From Vibrio rotiferianus CAIM 577 = LMG 21460 (GTDB lineage: Bacteria > Pseudomonadota > Gammaproteobacteria > Enterobacterales > Vibrionaceae), in NCBI RefSeq assembly GCF_002741985.1, contig NZ_APHW01000025.1, forward strand, positions 1-52,525: DNA of 52,525 nucleotides. The letters are read 5' to 3'. The stretch's first letter is position 1. Each line of letters begins with the position of its first letter. Under the pieces are notes generated by a model, which worked only from the letters and a program-made list of their open reading frames with translations, had not been told where the DNA came from and did no database searches. The translations under genes and the position numbers were made by a program. This document shows positions 21,219 to 32,611 of the stretch, piece by piece.

Positions 21219-23438
21219 TTAGCCTAAGCGTTTAACCGACATCACATCCTTGATCTGCTCAACACGTTTCGAAACGCGCGAGAACACTTCAAGGTTGGTC
21301 ACTTCAAGGTCAAAGTCCATGATCGACATTTGCGTACGGTAATCGACGCGGCTCTTCATACTGGTGACTTTGATTTTCTCGTTCGCAAACAAGGTGGTGA
21401 TGTCTTTGAGTAGGCCACCTCGTTCCATTGCTTCGACGCGAACGGTTAAGATGTAAGAACCGACAAAGCCACTACCCCAAACCGTATCGATGATACGTTC
21501 TGGCGCGTGATGACGAAGCTCTTCTAGCTGCTCACAGTCACTGCGGTGAACCGAGATACCGCGGCCTTGGGTGATGTAGCCTGAGATCTCATCGCCTGGT
21601 ATTGGCTGACAACAGCGCGCTAGGTGCGTCATTAGGTTATCGACACCTTCTACCACTACCGCATCTTTCTTCGGACGACTTTGCGCTGGAGCTCTGCTTT
21701 CTGCTTCTTGCAGTTTTTCTAGCGCTTGCTGGTCTTCCTCTTCTGCGGTTGGCTTATTCACCAACGCGTTGATGTGGTTGATGATCTGGTTAATACGCAA
21801 ATCACCACTACCGATACCAACGTATAACTCATCGGCACTATTTACGTTAAAACGCTTCAGAGCGTAACTGTCAGCGTCTTTCAGTGTCGCGCCAATTTTA
21901 GTCAGCTCATGCTCTAATATTTCACGACCTGCTTCTAAGTTCTTCTCACGACTTTGCTTGCGGAACCATGCGTTAATCTTCGCACGCGCTCGACCGGATG
22001 TTACAAAGCCCAGAGATGGGTTTAACCAGTCACGTGATGGGTTTGGCTCTTTTTGAGTGATGATTTCGACTTGGTCGCCCATCTGCAGCTTGTGGGTGAA
22101 CGGTACGATACGACCCGCTACTTTAGCGCCGATACAACGGTGCCCCACTTCGGAGTGAATGTGGTAAGCGAAATCGAGCGGTGTTGCGCCCATTGGTAGG
22201 TCGACAACGTCACCACGTGGGGTAAAGGCATACACGCGATCATCAAACACCTGACTACGCAGCTCGTCCAACATTTCACCAGAGTCAGACATCTCTTCTT
22301 GCCAATCAAGTAGCTTACGCAACCATGTGATCTTCTCATCATAACCACTGCGGCTGCTTGCACCCTCTTTGTACTTCCAGTGTGCTGCGACACCTAGCTC
22401 GGAGTCTTCGTGCATCTCTTTAGTACGAATCTGGATCTCGATCGTCTTGCCTTCAGGGCCAAGAATCACGGTGTGAATAGACTGGTAGCCGTTTGGTTTC
22501 GGGTTCGCAACGTAATCGTCGAATTCACTTGGTAAGTGTTTGTATTTGGTGTGAACCACACCCAGAGCGGCATAACAGTCTTGAAGTTTGTCAGCGATGA
22601 TACGTACCGCACGTACGTCAAACAATTCATCAAACGCCAGACTCTTCTTCTGCATTTTGCGCCAGATACTGTAGATGTGCTTTGGACGACCACTGACTTC
22701 TGCGTTGATGCCGCATACGGTCATTTCTTGAGTAAGGTCGTCGACAAAGTCTTTGATGTATTGTTCACGGACAATACGACGCTCAGCCAATTGCTTCGCG
22801 ATTTGCTTGTAGGTTTCTGGTTGTTGGTAGCGGAAGGCGTAATCTTCGATTTCCCACTTCAACTGACCAATACCAAGGCGGTTTGCCAGAGGCGCATAGA
22901 TGTTTGCACACTCTTTTGCCGCAGCACGACAAATTTCGTCTGGCGCTTTTTTAACTTCAATCAGGTTGCAGATGCGTTCTGCCAATTTGATGATCACACA
23001 GCGGAAGTCATCCACCATCGCTAGCAACATGCGGCGAACGTTATCCACTTGAGAGGACGCTGCTCCGCCTTCCATTGTGACATTTAGCTGTCCGATGGCT
23101 GCCATTTCTTCTACGCCATCAATCAGCTTAATGATCTCTTTGCTGTATTTTTCCTCTAGCGCTTCTCTATCAAAAGCACCACTTGAGACCAAAGGAAACA
23201 GTTGCGCAGCGACGAGTGTCGCTTTATCCATCGATAAAGTGATCAAGATTTCTATCATTTCTCGACCACGCCACAACAAAAGCTCAGCCTGCTCGTGATT
23301 CGCCAAAATGGATTGGCAATCACGATACACTTCAATTAAGCGTTTTGCTGTGTTCTTCTCTTGCCCTAGGCTAGCCACCCAGTTTTCGAGTTCAAACTGT
23401 TCATCTTGGTTTAAATGCGCGCTTCTTACCGCAACCAT
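21219..23438 (-). CDS. relA: GTP pyrophosphokinase RelA
   Basis: Ribosome-associated (p)ppGpp synthetase activated by uncharged tRNA, the main trigger of the stringent response. It has 739 residues: an N-terminal HD-like domain lacking the hydrolase His-Asp pair (degenerate as in other RelA), the synthetase domain with RPKHIYSIWRKM and YVANPKPNGYQSIHT, a TGS domain (about 405-465, VYAFTPRGDVVDLP), the zinc-finger/CC region (LARCCQPIPGDEI) and a C-terminal ACT domain (about 665-739). It lies between rlmD and mazG as in E. coli. Confidence 0.97.
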   Translation of the reverse strand: MVAVRSAHLNQDEQFELENWVASLGQEKNTAKRLIEVYRDCQSILANHEQAELLLWRGREMIEILITLSMDKATLVAAQLFPLVSSGAFDREALEEKYSKEIIKLIDGVEEMAAIGQLNVTMEGGAASSQVDNVRRMLLAMVDDFRCVIIKLAERICNLIEVKKAPDEICRAAAKECANIYAPLANRLGIGQLKWEIEDYAFRYQQPETYKQIAKQLAERRIVREQYIKDFVDDLTQEMTVCGINAEVSGRPKHIYSIWRKMQKKSLAFDELFDVRAVRIIADKLQDCYAALGVVHTKYKHLPSEFDDYVANPKPNGYQSIHTVILGPEGKTIEIQIRTKEMHEDSELGVAAHWKYKEGASSRSGYDEKITWLRKLLDWQEEMSDSGEMLDELRSQVFDDRVYAFTPRGDVVDLPMGATPLDFAYHIHSEVGHRCIGAKVAGRIVPFTHKLQMGDQVEIITQKEPNPSRDWLNPSLGFVTSGRARAKINAWFRKQSREKNLEAGREILEHELTKIGATLKDADSYALKRFNVNSADELYVGIGSGDLRINQIINHINALVNKPTAEEEDQQALEKLQEAESRAPAQSRPKKDAVVVEGVDNLMTHLARCCQPIPGDEISGYITQGRGISVHRSDCEQLEELRHHAPERIIDTVWGSGFVGSYILTVRVEAMERGGLLKDITTLFANEKIKVTSMKSRVDYRTQMSIMDFDLEVTNLEVFSRVSKRVEQIKDVMSVKRLG

Positions 23439-23562
23439 TTCATCATCCTAATTATTATATTTGTGTGGTTTGACTAACACTATCCAGGTTAGTTCTAGTG
23501 CCAAGCTTTAAAGGCTGGCTTATTGACCACCCACCACAAGTAAGTAGCCAAAGTCTTAAAAA

Positions 23563-24882
23563 CTAAGACTTTTCAAACAATGCCATCGATTCTAGATGAC
23601 TGGTATGAGGGAACATATCCAGCATACCTAATTTGGTTAGTTGATATCCTTGCTCAAGCAAGCTCTGGCTATCCCTTGCAAGGGTAGCAGGATTACAAGA
23701 AACATAAACTACACGCTGTGCGCCAAGCGCTGAAACTTGATCGATGATCCCACTCGCGCCCGCACGTGCTGGATCGAGCAGCACTTTGTCGAATTGTTCG
23801 GCAGCCCAAACTTGGCCTTCAAAATCTTGCTCAAGGTTAGCGTGATAAAATTGTGCGTTATTGATTTGGTTCAAGGATGCATTACTTGCTGCCTTTTCCA
23901 CCATTTCTGCCACGCCTTCTACACCAACCACGTGTTTTGCACGTTTTGCGATTGGTAAACTGAAGTTACCTAGGCCACAGAACAAATCTAACACTCGCTC
24001 GTCACTTTGCGGGTCTAACCACTCCACTGCCTGAGCGACCATTTTCTGGTTTACCGCTTGGTTCACTTGGATAAAGTTATTGGGCGTAAATGGCACAGTG
24101 ACACCGGCTTCTTGGTAAAAAGGTACCTCACCTTCAATTAAATCCAGCTGGTCCGTTTCAGGCATCAGGTAAAGCGATGCATGATGACGCTTCGCCAATT
24201 CCACCAATGAGTTGGTTTCTTCATCTGTTAATTTACTTAAGTGACGCAATGTAATGCATGGACCATTGTCACCTAGCACCAGTTCTACATGGCCAAGTTG
24301 TTCTGGCTTCTTAAACGCTTTTAGCGTCGAGTAGATTTCTGGCAACAGCACATTCAACTCAGGCGCTAGAACCGGACAGTCCGTTACTTGCGCGATTTGC
24401 TTGCTTTGCTTCTTGCGGAAACCAAAGTGCAGCTGACGAGTCTTTTTATCTACAAATAGACTCACACGAGCACGGCGACGGTAGCCAAGAGAGTCACCCA
24501 ATACAGGCGCATCTAACTCGATATCACTGCCGGCTAATTTTCTCATCAACTGACGAAGCGTATGCTGCTTATGCGTCAATTGTTGGTCATAGTTCAAATG
24601 CTGAAGGTCACAACCACCACATTCATGGTAGTGCGGACAAAATGGCTCTACACGATCGTCACTCGGTTTAAGGATTTTAATCAACTTACCACGAGCGAAC
24701 TTGCTCTTTTCTTCCACCAATTGGGTTACCACTTCCTCACCCGGTAGCGCACCATCAATAAACAATGGTTTCTTCTTAAGGTAAGCAATGCCCGCGCCGT
24801 GGTGATCCAAACGCTCTACTTGCACCGCTTGGTGACGGGTATTCAGTTGCGTTTTCTTTTTAGGTTGAAAGATACGTGCCAT
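23563..24882 (-). CDS. rlmD: 23S rRNA (uracil(1939)-C5)-methyltransferase RlmD
   Basis: SAM-dependent methylation of U1939 in 23S rRNA. It has 439 residues: an N-terminal TRAM domain; iron-sulfur cluster cysteines 82, 88, 91 ([10 protein letters not shown]) and 168 (TDCPV); SAM motif [13 protein letters not shown] (about 298-310); motif LLDPARAGA; and nucleophile Cys 395 in [10 protein letters not shown]. It stands just upstream of relA on the same strand and divergent from barA, as in E. coli. Confidence 0.96.
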   Translation of the reverse strand: MARIFQPKKKTQLNTRHQAVQVERLDHHGAGIAYLKKKPLFIDGALPGEEVVTQLVEEKSKFARGKLIKILKPSDDRVEPFCPHYHECGGCDLQHLNYDQQLTHKQHTLRQLMRKLAGSDIELDAPVLGDSLGYRRRARVSLFVDKKTRQLHFGFRKKQSKQIAQVTDCPVLAPELNVLLPEIYSTLKAFKKPEQLGHVELVLGDNGPCITLRHLSKLTDEETNSLVELAKRHHASLYLMPETDQLDLIEGEVPFYQEAGVTVPFTPNNFIQVNQAVNQKMVAQAVEWLDPQSDERVLDLFCGLGNFSLPIAKRAKHVVGVEGVAEMVEKAASNASLNQINNAQFYHANLEQDFEGQVWAAEQFDKVLLDPARAGASGIIDQVSALGAQRVVYVSCNPATLARDSQSLLEQGYQLTKLGMLDMFPHTSHLESMALFEKS

Positions 24883-25074
24883 GCTCTGTGCCTGATTTGT
24901 GTCTAATTGCTCTACTGCTTCACTATTCTAGATTGCAGCCATTGTGTGATTCGAGTGACTTGATTATGCTTACCGTTTATCCGGTGACGTCACTTCTTTG
25001 CTCAAGGCTTTATCGTGCGCTTGAGAAATAATGCGTTATTTTCCCATATCCAGACTCCGATGTAATTAGATAAC

Positions 25075-27873
25075 ATGACCAGATATGGCTTACGAGCACG
25101 TGTAATTACACTAACTCTCGCTCCCACTCTCATTATTGGTTTATTACTGAGCGGTTTTTTCTCATTTAATCGCTACCAAGACCTCGAGAAACAAGTTATC
25201 ACCACAGGTAATAGCATTATCGAACCGCTTGCCATTGCCAGTGAAACTCACCTACTTTCCGAAAGTCGCGAAGCAGTTCGTCGCCTTATCAGTTACGCTC
25301 ACCGCAAAAATTCTAAACTCGTTCGCAGTATCGCGGTGTTCGATGAAAATCATGAGCTTTTTGTTACTTCTAACTTCCACCCCAATTTTGAAGCTCTGAT
25401 GTTTCCAAAAGACAAGCCGATCCCTCAGTTAGGCGACTCGGAACTGTTTGAGAACTCTCTCATCTTACGTGTTCCTATTCTATCTGAAGGTCATTACCTA
25501 TCAGAATTCTCCAATGAGAACCAAGGCACTAAAGCCATTGGCTACATCGCGGTGGAAATGGATCTTTCGTCCCTTCGCTTGCAGCAATACCAAGAGGTGT
25601 TCTCTGCGTTCTTGGTATTGATTCTCGGCCTTGGTCTCGCGAGTGTGTTTGCCTCTCGCCTCATGCATGATGTAACCCAGCCGATCACCCACATGAAAAA
25701 CGTTGTGGATCGCATTCGCCGTGGTCACCTTGATGTTCGTATCGAAGGAAAAATGCACGGTGAGTTAGACCAACTTAAAAACGGTATCAACGCCATGGCG
25801 GTCTCGCTGTCGGAATATCACGTTGAGATGCAGCACAGTATAGACCAAGCGACATCAGACTTGCGTGAAACTCTTGAGCAGTTAGAGATCCAGAACGTGG
25901 AGTTGGATATCGCGAAGAAACGTGCGCAAGAAGCGGCACGCGTGAAATCCGAATTCTTAGCGAACATGTCTCACGAGCTTCGTACTCCACTCAATGGTGT
26001 GATTGGCTTTACCCGCCAGATGCTGAAGACACAGCTATCAAACAGCCAAACGGATTACTTGCAGACGATTGAGAAGTCGGCGAACAACCTACTTAACATC
26101 ATTAACGACATCCTCGACTTCTCGAAACTGGAAGCCGGTAAGCTAGCGCTGGAAAACATTCCGTTTGAGTTCCGTGAGAGCTTAGAAGAAGTAATCAATC
26201 TACAAGCCACCAGCGCGCACGAGAAAGGACTGGAAATCACCTTGAAAGTGGATCCGAAGATCCCACAAGGCTTGGTAGGTGACCCACTTCGTATCCAACA
26301 AATCCTCACTAACTTGGTCGGGAACTCCATCAAGTTTACTGAGCGCGGTAACATCGACATCAGTGTGGAGATGCGCTCACAATCCGGTGATTCGGTCGAG
26401 CTGCAGTTCATGGTGCGCGATACTGGTATTGGTATCTCCGAGCGCCAGCAAGCGCAGTTGTTCCAAGCGTTTAGCCAAGCAGATGCGAGCATTTCACGTC
26501 GCTACGGCGGTACTGGTCTTGGTCTGGTTATCACTCAGAAACTGGTGAGCCAAATGGGCGGTGAAATCAGCTTAACCAGTCGCCTACACCAAGGTTCAAC
26601 TTTCTGGTTTACGCTGCGTCTGAGCTCAACAGAAATGCCAATGAGCGATCTAATTGAAGTCGAACTGCTGACAGGTAAGCAATTGCTGTTGGTTGAGCCA
26701 AACATGCAAGCGGCATCAGTGACTCAGCAGATCCTAAGCCAAGAAGGCATTCTGGTGACCTACCGCTCTTCATTGCCAGAGAACGACGAAAACTACGATT
26801 ACGTCTTGTTGAACTTGGCTGCCAACCAAACCTATGACGAACAATCCGTTGCGACATGGATTGAGCAAGCAAAACGCATGGCTCCGAGTGTGATCATGGG
26901 TACGCCAAGTACGGAATTGGCACTGGCAGATCAAGTGATGAACGATCATCAGATCCAATGTCTGACCAAGCCATTATCACGTCGTAAGCTTCTGCAAAGC
27001 CTGATCACTGACCATGTCGAAACGCCTCAAGCGGTGATTGCACCAATTGAACCCGTCGAGAATGAACGTCTACCACTGACTGTACTTGCGGTCGACGACA
27101 ACCCAGCTAACTTGAAGCTGATCTCTGCGCTACTGAAAGAGCGTGTAGAAACGGTAACGGCGTGCAGCAATGGTCAGCAAGCGGTGAATCTCGCAACTGA
27201 GAAGAAATATGATCTGATCTTCATGGACATTCAAATGCCATTGATGGACGGTGTGACCGCTTGTCAGCACATTAAAGAGCTTGAACTGAACAAAGACACC
27301 CCAGTGATTGCAGTCACTGCGCACGCCATGGCGGGCGAGCGTGACCGACTACTGGCTGCGGGTATGGATGATTACCTGACCAAACCAATTGAAGAGCATG
27401 TGCTGCAACAGGTTTTGGTCCACTGGAACCCAAATACCTGCACTGAGAGTGTCGACAAGATCGCGCCTTCTTATGTCGAACCAGTTGTGGAAACTGAGCC
27501 ATCAGCGCCAGAAAAGCCACAACAAGATGTCATCATCGACTGGCAAGCGGCATTAAAGCAAAGTGCGAATAAAGAAGACCTCGCTAAAGATATGCTACGG
27601 ATGCTGATTGATTTTATTCCAGAGGTGGAAGAAGTGGTTGATCAAGCCTTAGAGCAAGAAGACTTTTCGCGTGATGATCTTATCCATGTGGTGCATAAAC
27701 TTCATGGTAGCAGTTCTTACTGTGGCGTACCGAGGTTGAAGTCACTGTGTGCAACCTTAGAACAAGCCCTGCGCTCGGGTGCGAGTATCGAAGACATCGA
27801 GCCGGAAATGTTCGAACTGCAAGATGAGATGATTAAAGTCACTACAACAGCAAAGCTTTATATCGAGCAGTAG
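25075..27873 (+). CDS. barA: Hybrid sensor histidine kinase BarA (VarS in Vibrio)
   Basis: Inner-membrane tripartite kinase that phosphorylates UvrY/VarA, which turns on CsrB-type RNAs and so relieves CsrA. It has 932 residues: TM1 (about 10-30); a periplasmic sensor region; TM2 (about 176-195); a HAMP domain ending near 250; a coiled coil; the HisKA domain with His 300 (NMSHELRTPLNG); HATPase_c with N, G1 and G2 boxes (SIKFTERG, DTGIGI, GGTGLGL); a degenerate receiver (about 535-645) without the phospho-acceptor motif; an intact receiver with Asp 718 (FMDIQMP); and an HPt domain with His 874 (HKLHGSS). It is divergent from rlmD and followed by its own terminator. Confidence 0.96.
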   Translation: MTRYGLRARVITLTLAPTLIIGLLLSGFFSFNRYQDLEKQVITTGNSIIEPLAIASETHLLSESREAVRRLISYAHRKNSKLVRSIAVFDENHELFVTSNFHPNFEALMFPKDKPIPQLGDSELFENSLILRVPILSEGHYLSEFSNENQGTKAIGYIAVEMDLSSLRLQQYQEVFSAFLVLILGLGLASVFASRLMHDVTQPITHMKNVVDRIRRGHLDVRIEGKMHGELDQLKNGINAMAVSLSEYHVEMQHSIDQATSDLRETLEQLEIQNVELDIAKKRAQEAARVKSEFLANMSHELRTPLNGVIGFTRQMLKTQLSNSQTDYLQTIEKSANNLLNIINDILDFSKLEAGKLALENIPFEFRESLEEVINLQATSAHEKGLEITLKVDPKIPQGLVGDPLRIQQILTNLVGNSIKFTERGNIDISVEMRSQSGDSVELQFMVRDTGIGISERQQAQLFQAFSQADASISRRYGGTGLGLVITQKLVSQMGGEISLTSRLHQGSTFWFTLRLSSTEMPMSDLIEVELLTGKQLLLVEPNMQAASVTQQILSQEGILVTYRSSLPENDENYDYVLLNLAANQTYDEQSVATWIEQAKRMAPSVIMGTPSTELALADQVMNDHQIQCLTKPLSRRKLLQSLITDHVETPQAVIAPIEPVENERLPLTVLAVDDNPANLKLISALLKERVETVTACSNGQQAVNLATEKKYDLIFMDIQMPLMDGVTACQHIKELELNKDTPVIAVTAHAMAGERDRLLAAGMDDYLTKPIEEHVLQQVLVHWNPNTCTESVDKIAPSYVEPVVETEPSAPEKPQQDVIIDWQAALKQSANKEDLAKDMLRMLIDFIPEVEEVVDQALEQEDFSRDDLIHVVHKLHGSSSYCGVPRLKSLCATLEQALRSGASIEDIEPEMFELQDEMIKVTTTAKLYIEQ

Positions 27874-27907
27874 ACATAAGCGCACCTAATTCGAAATCGC
27901 ATCAATA

Positions 27908-27937
27908 AAAAAGCCAGAGCATCGACTCTGGCTTTTT
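27908..27937. terminator. Bidirectional terminator between barA and acpS
   Basis: A 12-bp stem (27908-27919 with 27926-27937), AAAAAGCCAGAG and CTCTGGCTTTTT, with a 6-nt loop. It serves convergent barA and acpS. Confidence 0.9.
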
Positions 27938-27972
27938 CATATTCGCTTTTTAATTAACAGCCGTCAGGTGAG

Positions 27973-28353
27973 TTAGGATTCTAGAATCACGGTCGCAACC
28001 GCGTAATGACGCTCATCAGATATCGACAGATGGACATGCTTCACGCCCATCGACTCTGCCATTTGCTTTGCTACGCCAGATAGGGTTAACACTGGCTTTC
28101 CAAACTCATCATTAGAAACCGTAAAGTCATGGAATGTTACGCCTTTTGCGATGCCTGTACCTAACGCTTTTGAGGCCGCTTCTTTTACTGCAAAACGCTT
28201 AGCAAGGTAGCGTCCCTTTTGTTTCAGCTCGGCAAACTTTGTCATTTCGCCTTGCGACAGAATACGTTGTGCAAACGGCTCACCTGTCCTACCAAGCGCT
28301 TTTTCAATGCGCTCAATCTCTGCGATGTCGGTACCTAAGCCTAGAATAGCCAT
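27973..28353 (-). CDS. acpS: Holo-[acyl-carrier-protein] synthase AcpS
   Basis: Transfers 4'-phosphopantetheine from CoA to acyl carrier protein. It has 126 residues with the two family signatures: [12 protein letters not shown] (metal-binding Asp 9) and [19 protein letters not shown] (catalytic Glu). It is the last gene of the recO-pdxJ-acpS run, 12 bases after pdxJ. Confidence 0.98.
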   Translation of the reverse strand: MAILGLGTDIAEIERIEKALGRTGEPFAQRILSQGEMTKFAELKQKGRYLAKRFAVKEAASKALGTGIAKGVTFHDFTVSNDEFGKPVLTLSGVAKQMAESMGVKHVHLSISDERHYAVATVILES

Positions 28354-28365
28354 ACTTCAATCTGA

Positions 28366-29097
28366 CTATTTACGAGCTTCAACCATGATGGCTTTCATTT
28401 CAGCCACAGATTTTTCTAGACCATCGAACACCGCACGACCAATGATCGAGTGACCAATGTTTAGCTCATAGATTTCTGGTAGAGCAGCGATAGGAGCAAC
28501 GTTGTGGTAAGTCAAACCATGACCCGCGTTTACGATGATACCTAGGTCGTCAGCATAGCTTGCGCCTGCTGCGATCTTCTTCAGCTCATCTTGCTGGTCT
28601 TCCTCTGTCGTCGCGTCTGCGTAGTGGCCAGTGTGAAGCTCAATGTAAGGTGCACCACATGCTTTTGCTGCATCAATTTGTTGGCGGTCAGCATCAATGA
28701 ACAGTGAGACTTTGATACCCGCTTCTGTCAGTTTTTGCGTTGCCGCTTTCACTTTTTCAAGCTGACCAACAACGTCTAGACCACCTTCTGTCGTCAGCTC
28801 TTCACGCTTTTCTGGTACTAGGCAAACGAACTCAGGCTTAGTTTGCAATGCAATCTCAACCATCTCGTCAGTAACAGCCATTTCAAGGTTCATACGAGTT
28901 TGAATGGTTTCACGCAGAATACGAACGTCACGATCCAAGATATGGCGACGGTCTTCACGTAGGTGAATCGTAATACCGTCTGCGCCAGCACGCTCTGCGA
29001 TTTCTGCTGCGTGTACCGGATCTGGGTATTTAGTACCACGCGCATTACGTAGAGTGGCAATATGGTCGATATTAACGCCTAAATAGATTGAGCTCAT
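28366..29097 (-). CDS. pdxJ: Pyridoxine 5'-phosphate synthase PdxJ
   Basis: Condenses 3-amino-2-oxopropyl phosphate with deoxyxylulose 5-phosphate to give pyridoxine phosphate. It has 243 residues: the N-terminal [16 protein letters not shown], the [12 protein letters not shown] block, and the phosphate-binding region HGLTYHNV and [14 protein letters not shown]. The ATG overlaps the recO stop by 4 bases (ATGA), so the two are coupled. Confidence 0.98.
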   Translation of the reverse strand: MSSIYLGVNIDHIATLRNARGTKYPDPVHAAEIAERAGADGITIHLREDRRHILDRDVRILRETIQTRMNLEMAVTDEMVEIALQTKPEFVCLVPEKREELTTEGGLDVVGQLEKVKAATQKLTEAGIKVSLFIDADRQQIDAAKACGAPYIELHTGHYADATTEEDQQDELKKIAAGASYADDLGIIVNAGHGLTYHNVAPIAALPEIYELNIGHSIIGRAVFDGLEKSVAEMKAIMVEARK

Positions 29098-29825
29098 TTT
29101 CCATTACTCCGTGCTCTGTATGTCTGAATGAATAATTCACGACTTTTTAAAGGTTTGCCGCCAAGATACGGCTTTAAGGCCATACGTGTAAAGCGTTTCG
29201 CCGCTTTTAATTGCTCTTTAGTGACGAATCGCCGCTCACTGATTGCAATCAATTCATTCCCTAGAAATGTTAGGTTGTCGCGCCTTACCGAAGCGATGAA
29301 TCCTTTTTGTTCGCGATAACGGTAAGTCATCTCAGGATCGACTGGCTCGCCTGTCCCGGCACAATGCAAGAAGTCAACGCCATACCCCATCGAAGACAAA
29401 AGGGCCAATTCAAAACGACGAAGTCCAGGCTCAGGGTTATCACTCTGAGCCAGCTCAGTTAAGGCATGTAAATAGTCATGAAACAAGGCAGGCATCGGCA
29501 CTTCTGCCATCAGCACGCGTCCAACCAATTCATTTACGTACATCGCAGAGTAAAGGTTTATCCCAAACAACGGTAAACCAAGGCTGATCGGCTCTGCCTG
29601 ACGTAAGGTTTTCATCGAACCTTTGCCAGACCATTTCAACAATAGCGGAGTAAAGGGCTGTAATGCCCCTTTAAGATTGGAGCGTTTGCTGCGTGCGCCT
29701 TTCGCCATCAATGTGATACGGCCATATTCCTCGCTGAATACATCAAGAATTAAGCTCGATTCACTATAAGGGCGTCGGTGCAATACAAAGCAGCGTTGAA
29801 AGCCTTCTGAAGACTGGTTGCTCAT
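29094..29825 (-). CDS. recO: DNA repair protein RecO
   Basis: Mediator that loads RecA on SSB-coated single strands in the RecFOR pathway. It has 243 residues: an N-terminal OB fold ([27 protein letters not shown]) and a helical C-terminal domain with [15 protein letters not shown]. The zinc-binding cysteines of some RecO proteins are absent, as usual in gammaproteobacteria. It follows era after the era terminator. Confidence 0.96.
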   Translation of the reverse strand: MSNQSSEGFQRCFVLHRRPYSESSLILDVFSEEYGRITLMAKGARSKRSNLKGALQPFTPLLLKWSGKGSMKTLRQAEPISLGLPLFGINLYSAMYVNELVGRVLMAEVPMPALFHDYLHALTELAQSDNPEPGLRRFELALLSSMGYGVDFLHCAGTGEPVDPEMTYRYREQKGFIASVRRDNLTFLGNELIAISERRFVTKEQLKAAKRFTRMALKPYLGGKPLKSRELFIQTYRARSNGK

Positions 29826-29850
29826 TTCAATCTGTATGCCTAAGTCGGTA

Positions 29851-29882
29851 ATAAAAAATAAGGAGCCAAGCGGCTCCTTATT
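29851..29882 (-). terminator. era transcript terminator
   Basis: An 11-bp stem AATAAGGAGCC (29857-29867) with GGCTCCTTATT (29872-29882) around a 4-nt loop, followed by an A-rich run that is T-rich on the minus strand. It ends the lepA-lepB-rnc-era run and separates it from recO-pdxJ-acpS. Confidence 0.85.
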
Positions 29883-29953
29883 CTAATCGATATTATATTT
29901 TAGTCGATGTTGGAACGAAGTGTCTTCGTTACCAAACTTACAAGCAACCAAAC

Positions 29954-30916
29954 TTATAGATCGTCGATGTAACCCAGTGAGCGTAGTGCACGTTCATCGT
30001 CTGCCCAACCAGATTTCACTTTTACCCAAGTCTCTAGGTAAACCTTACGACCGAATAGTTCTTCCATATCTAGACGCGCTTCACGACCAATAGTTTTGAT
30101 CTTCTCGCCGCCTTTACCAATCACCATTTTCTTCTGACCGTTACGTTCAACAAGAATCAGGGCGTTAATGTGGAAGCCATCGGTTTCAGGGTTGTAATCG
30201 AAACGTTCGATTTCAACGGTTACCGAGTAAGGGAGTTCTTCACCAGTAAAACGCATTAGCTTTTCACGGACAATTTCTGATGCCATGAAACGCTGAGAGC
30301 GGTCAGTAACGTACTCTTCCGGGAAGTGGTGTGTAGCTTCAGGTAAGTGGTCACGAACGTGCTTACGTAGTACGTCGATGTTCTTGCCTTGCTTTGCAGA
30401 GATTGGCACAACGTCAACAAAGTCCATCTTCTTAGACATGTCCGCCATGTGCATCATCACTTCGTTGCGATCTTGCACGTTGTCTACTTTGTTTACACAA
30501 AGTACAACTGGGAAGTTAGACTTCTGAAGCTTAGTTAGCACCATCTCGTCATCTTTGGTCCAATGTGTACCATCAACCAAGAAGAAGACTAGATTCACAT
30601 CACTCAGAGATGAGTTAGCCGCTCGGTTCATCAAACGGTTAATCGCACGCTTCTCTTCAATGTGAAGTCCTGGTGTATCCACGTAAATCGCCTGGTAATC
30701 ACCATCAGTGTCGACACCCATGATGCGGTGACGAGTTGTTTGCGGTTTACGAGATGTAATCGAAATTTTCTGCCCTAAGATTTTGTTCAGAAGTGTCGAT
30801 TTACCTACGTTTGGACGACCAACAATAGCAATAAAGCCACAATGTTGGTTTTCTGGTGAAGTTGATTCACCGTTTGATGCGAAGAACGCATCGATATCGA
30901 ATTCGTTATCAGCCAT
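29954..30916 (-). CDS. era: GTPase Era
   Basis: GTPase that binds the 3' end of 16S rRNA during 30S maturation. It has 320 residues: G1 GRPNVGKST (33-41), G3 DTPG, G4 NKVD, then a C-terminal KH domain containing [15 protein letters not shown]. The N-terminal extension [14 protein letters not shown] is longer than in E. coli. The start overlaps the rnc stop by 8 bases. Confidence 0.98.
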   Translation of the reverse strand: MADNEFDIDAFFASNGESTSPENQHCGFIAIVGRPNVGKSTLLNKILGQKISITSRKPQTTRHRIMGVDTDGDYQAIYVDTPGLHIEEKRAINRLMNRAANSSLSDVNLVFFLVDGTHWTKDDEMVLTKLQKSNFPVVLCVNKVDNVQDRNEVMMHMADMSKKMDFVDVVPISAKQGKNIDVLRKHVRDHLPEATHHFPEEYVTDRSQRFMASEIVREKLMRFTGEELPYSVTVEIERFDYNPETDGFHINALILVERNGQKKMVIGKGGEKIKTIGREARLDMEELFGRKVYLETWVKVKSGWADDERALRSLGYIDDL

Positions 30917-31586
30917 TCGTTAATTGCTCAAGTGCCGTTTCTGCAGCCGCTTGTTCTGCCTTGCGGCGGCTGGTGCCTTTACCGATTACAGGCTTATCCA
31001 CACCTGCTACGTCACACTCAACCGTGAATTCTTGGTTGTGCGCTTCACCTTTAATATTAGTCACTGTGTAGACAGGTAGTGGTTTTCTTCTACCTTGCAG
31101 AAACTCTTGTAGGCGAGTTTTCGGATCTTTTTGTGATACGCCAGGCTTGATTGCCTCAAGACGTGAGTTGTACCAGCTCAGTACAATACTGCGTACAACT
31201 TCAATATCACTATCAAGGTAAATTGCACCAATAATGGCTTCTACCGCATCGGCTAGAATAGAGTCTCGGCGGAAACCGCCACTCTTCAATTCACCTGGAC
31301 CTAATTTTAAATAATCTCCTAGATCGAATTCACGACCTAGCTCCGCCAATGTGTGCCCACGAACCAAAGTCGCGCGCATGCGACTCATGTCACCTTCGTT
31401 CACTTTCGGGAAACGATGGTACAGATCATCAGCGATGACAAAACTTAAAATTGAATCGCCCAGAAACTCAAGACGTTCATTGTGCTTGCTATTGGCGCTG
31501 CGGTGAGTCAGCGCCAAGTTGATAAGCCCAGCATCCTTAAATTGGTAGCCGAGCTTTCTCTCTAGTTTCTCAATTGGAGAATTCAT
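30909..31586 (-). CDS. rnc: Ribonuclease III
   Basis: Double-strand-specific endonuclease that processes rRNA and mRNA. It has 225 residues: the catalytic signature ERLEFLGDS (37-45), the second metal-binding region with [13 protein letters not shown], and a C-terminal double-stranded RNA-binding domain (about 150-225). It lies between lepB and era; rnc-era overlap is conserved and in E. coli rnc autoregulates the operon through its 5' leader. Confidence 0.98.
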   Translation of the reverse strand: MNSPIEKLERKLGYQFKDAGLINLALTHRSANSKHNERLEFLGDSILSFVIADDLYHRFPKVNEGDMSRMRATLVRGHTLAELGREFDLGDYLKLGPGELKSGGFRRDSILADAVEAIIGAIYLDSDIEVVRSIVLSWYNSRLEAIKPGVSQKDPKTRLQEFLQGRRKPLPVYTVTNIKGEAHNQEFTVECDVAGVDKPVIGKGTSRRKAEQAAAETALEQLTNG

Positions 31587-31607
31587 ACTCTCTCGATATT
31601 TAAATGG

Positions 31608-32507
31608 TTAGTGAATACCACCGATGCGGTTGAAACGCACACCAGTTGGAATCCAAGAAGGTAGAACGCTATCTGCGCCACGTTCAAACTCGAAGCTGAT
31701 CCAAATCGCGACAGCTTTACCGACTAAATTAGCCTCTGGAACAAAGCCCCAGAAACGACTGTCCGCACTATTATCACGGTTATCACCCATAACAAAGTAC
31801 TGACCTTGAGGTACAACCCATTCACTTGTGCCGCTACGAGGGTAGTAGTTCTCCACTCGGTTGCGGACGATAGGGTTAACCAAGATTTGATGTTCAACGT
31901 CACCCAACTTTTCATTCATCTGAATCAGAGGAATGCCATTTTGGATAAATTGACTCTCTTCAACATTGCTCAGTTTAACTGGCTTACAAGCTGACTCACC
32001 TTTCGATTGAATACAAATTTGCTTGTCTGAAGAATAACGAACCGTATCACCAGGTAAGCCAACAACGCGTTTAATGTAGTCAATGTTTGGCTGTGGTGGG
32101 TACTTAAATACAACGATATCACCACGCTCAGGTTTGCCTGTTTCTACTAGCTGATGACGCCACACTGGATCTTTCAATCCGTACGCGTATTTCTCCACCA
32201 AGATAAAATCACCGACAAGTAGAGTTGGCATCATTGAGCCTGACGGGATTTGGAACGGTTCATAGATAAAAGAACGTAATACCAGAACAAATGCAATTAC
32301 TGGGAAAATAGAGACACTATTCTCTACCCACCAAGGTTGGCTTTCTACTTTTTGCAGTGTCACTGCATCCAGACCGTTTGCCGTTTGCGCTTGAATCTCT
32401 GCTACTTTCGCTTGACGTTTTTTCGCAAACACCAACTTTTCCAGTAGCCAAACTACGCCAGTTACCAAAGTCACGATAACTAGAATCAGTGAGAATGTAT
32501 TCGCCAT
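31608..32507 (-). CDS. lepB: Signal peptidase I (leader peptidase)
   Basis: Cleaves signal peptides of exported proteins at the outer face of the inner membrane. It has 299 residues with two N-terminal membrane helices (about 4-24 and 62-80) and a periplasmic catalytic domain. The nucleophile is Ser 91 (IPSGSMMPTL) and the general base Lys 146 (YIKRVVGLPGD). The box GDNRDNSADSRFWG is also present. Only about 100 bases separate it from lepA upstream. Confidence 0.97.
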   Translation of the reverse strand: MANTFSLILVIVTLVTGVVWLLEKLVFAKKRQAKVAEIQAQTANGLDAVTLQKVESQPWWVENSVSIFPVIAFVLVLRSFIYEPFQIPSGSMMPTLLVGDFILVEKYAYGLKDPVWRHQLVETGKPERGDIVVFKYPPQPNIDYIKRVVGLPGDTVRYSSDKQICIQSKGESACKPVKLSNVEESQFIQNGIPLIQMNEKLGDVEHQILVNPIVRNRVENYYPRSGTSEWVVPQGQYFVMGDNRDNSADSRFWGFVPEANLVGKAVAIWISFEFERGADSVLPSWIPTGVRFNRIGGIH

Positions 32508-32611
32508 TAAATTCCCTTATCTAAAAATACGAAAGTGAAAGAGCCGAAACCCTTTCACTTATTTTACTATCTAACGTCTTATGACAGACAAGAGTACGAG
32601 ATAGTTCAACT

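Noticed and set aside
22536..23024. 162-codon plus-strand frame inside relA
   Set aside because: It is a shadow of relA codon use; the relA reading is complete and conserved.
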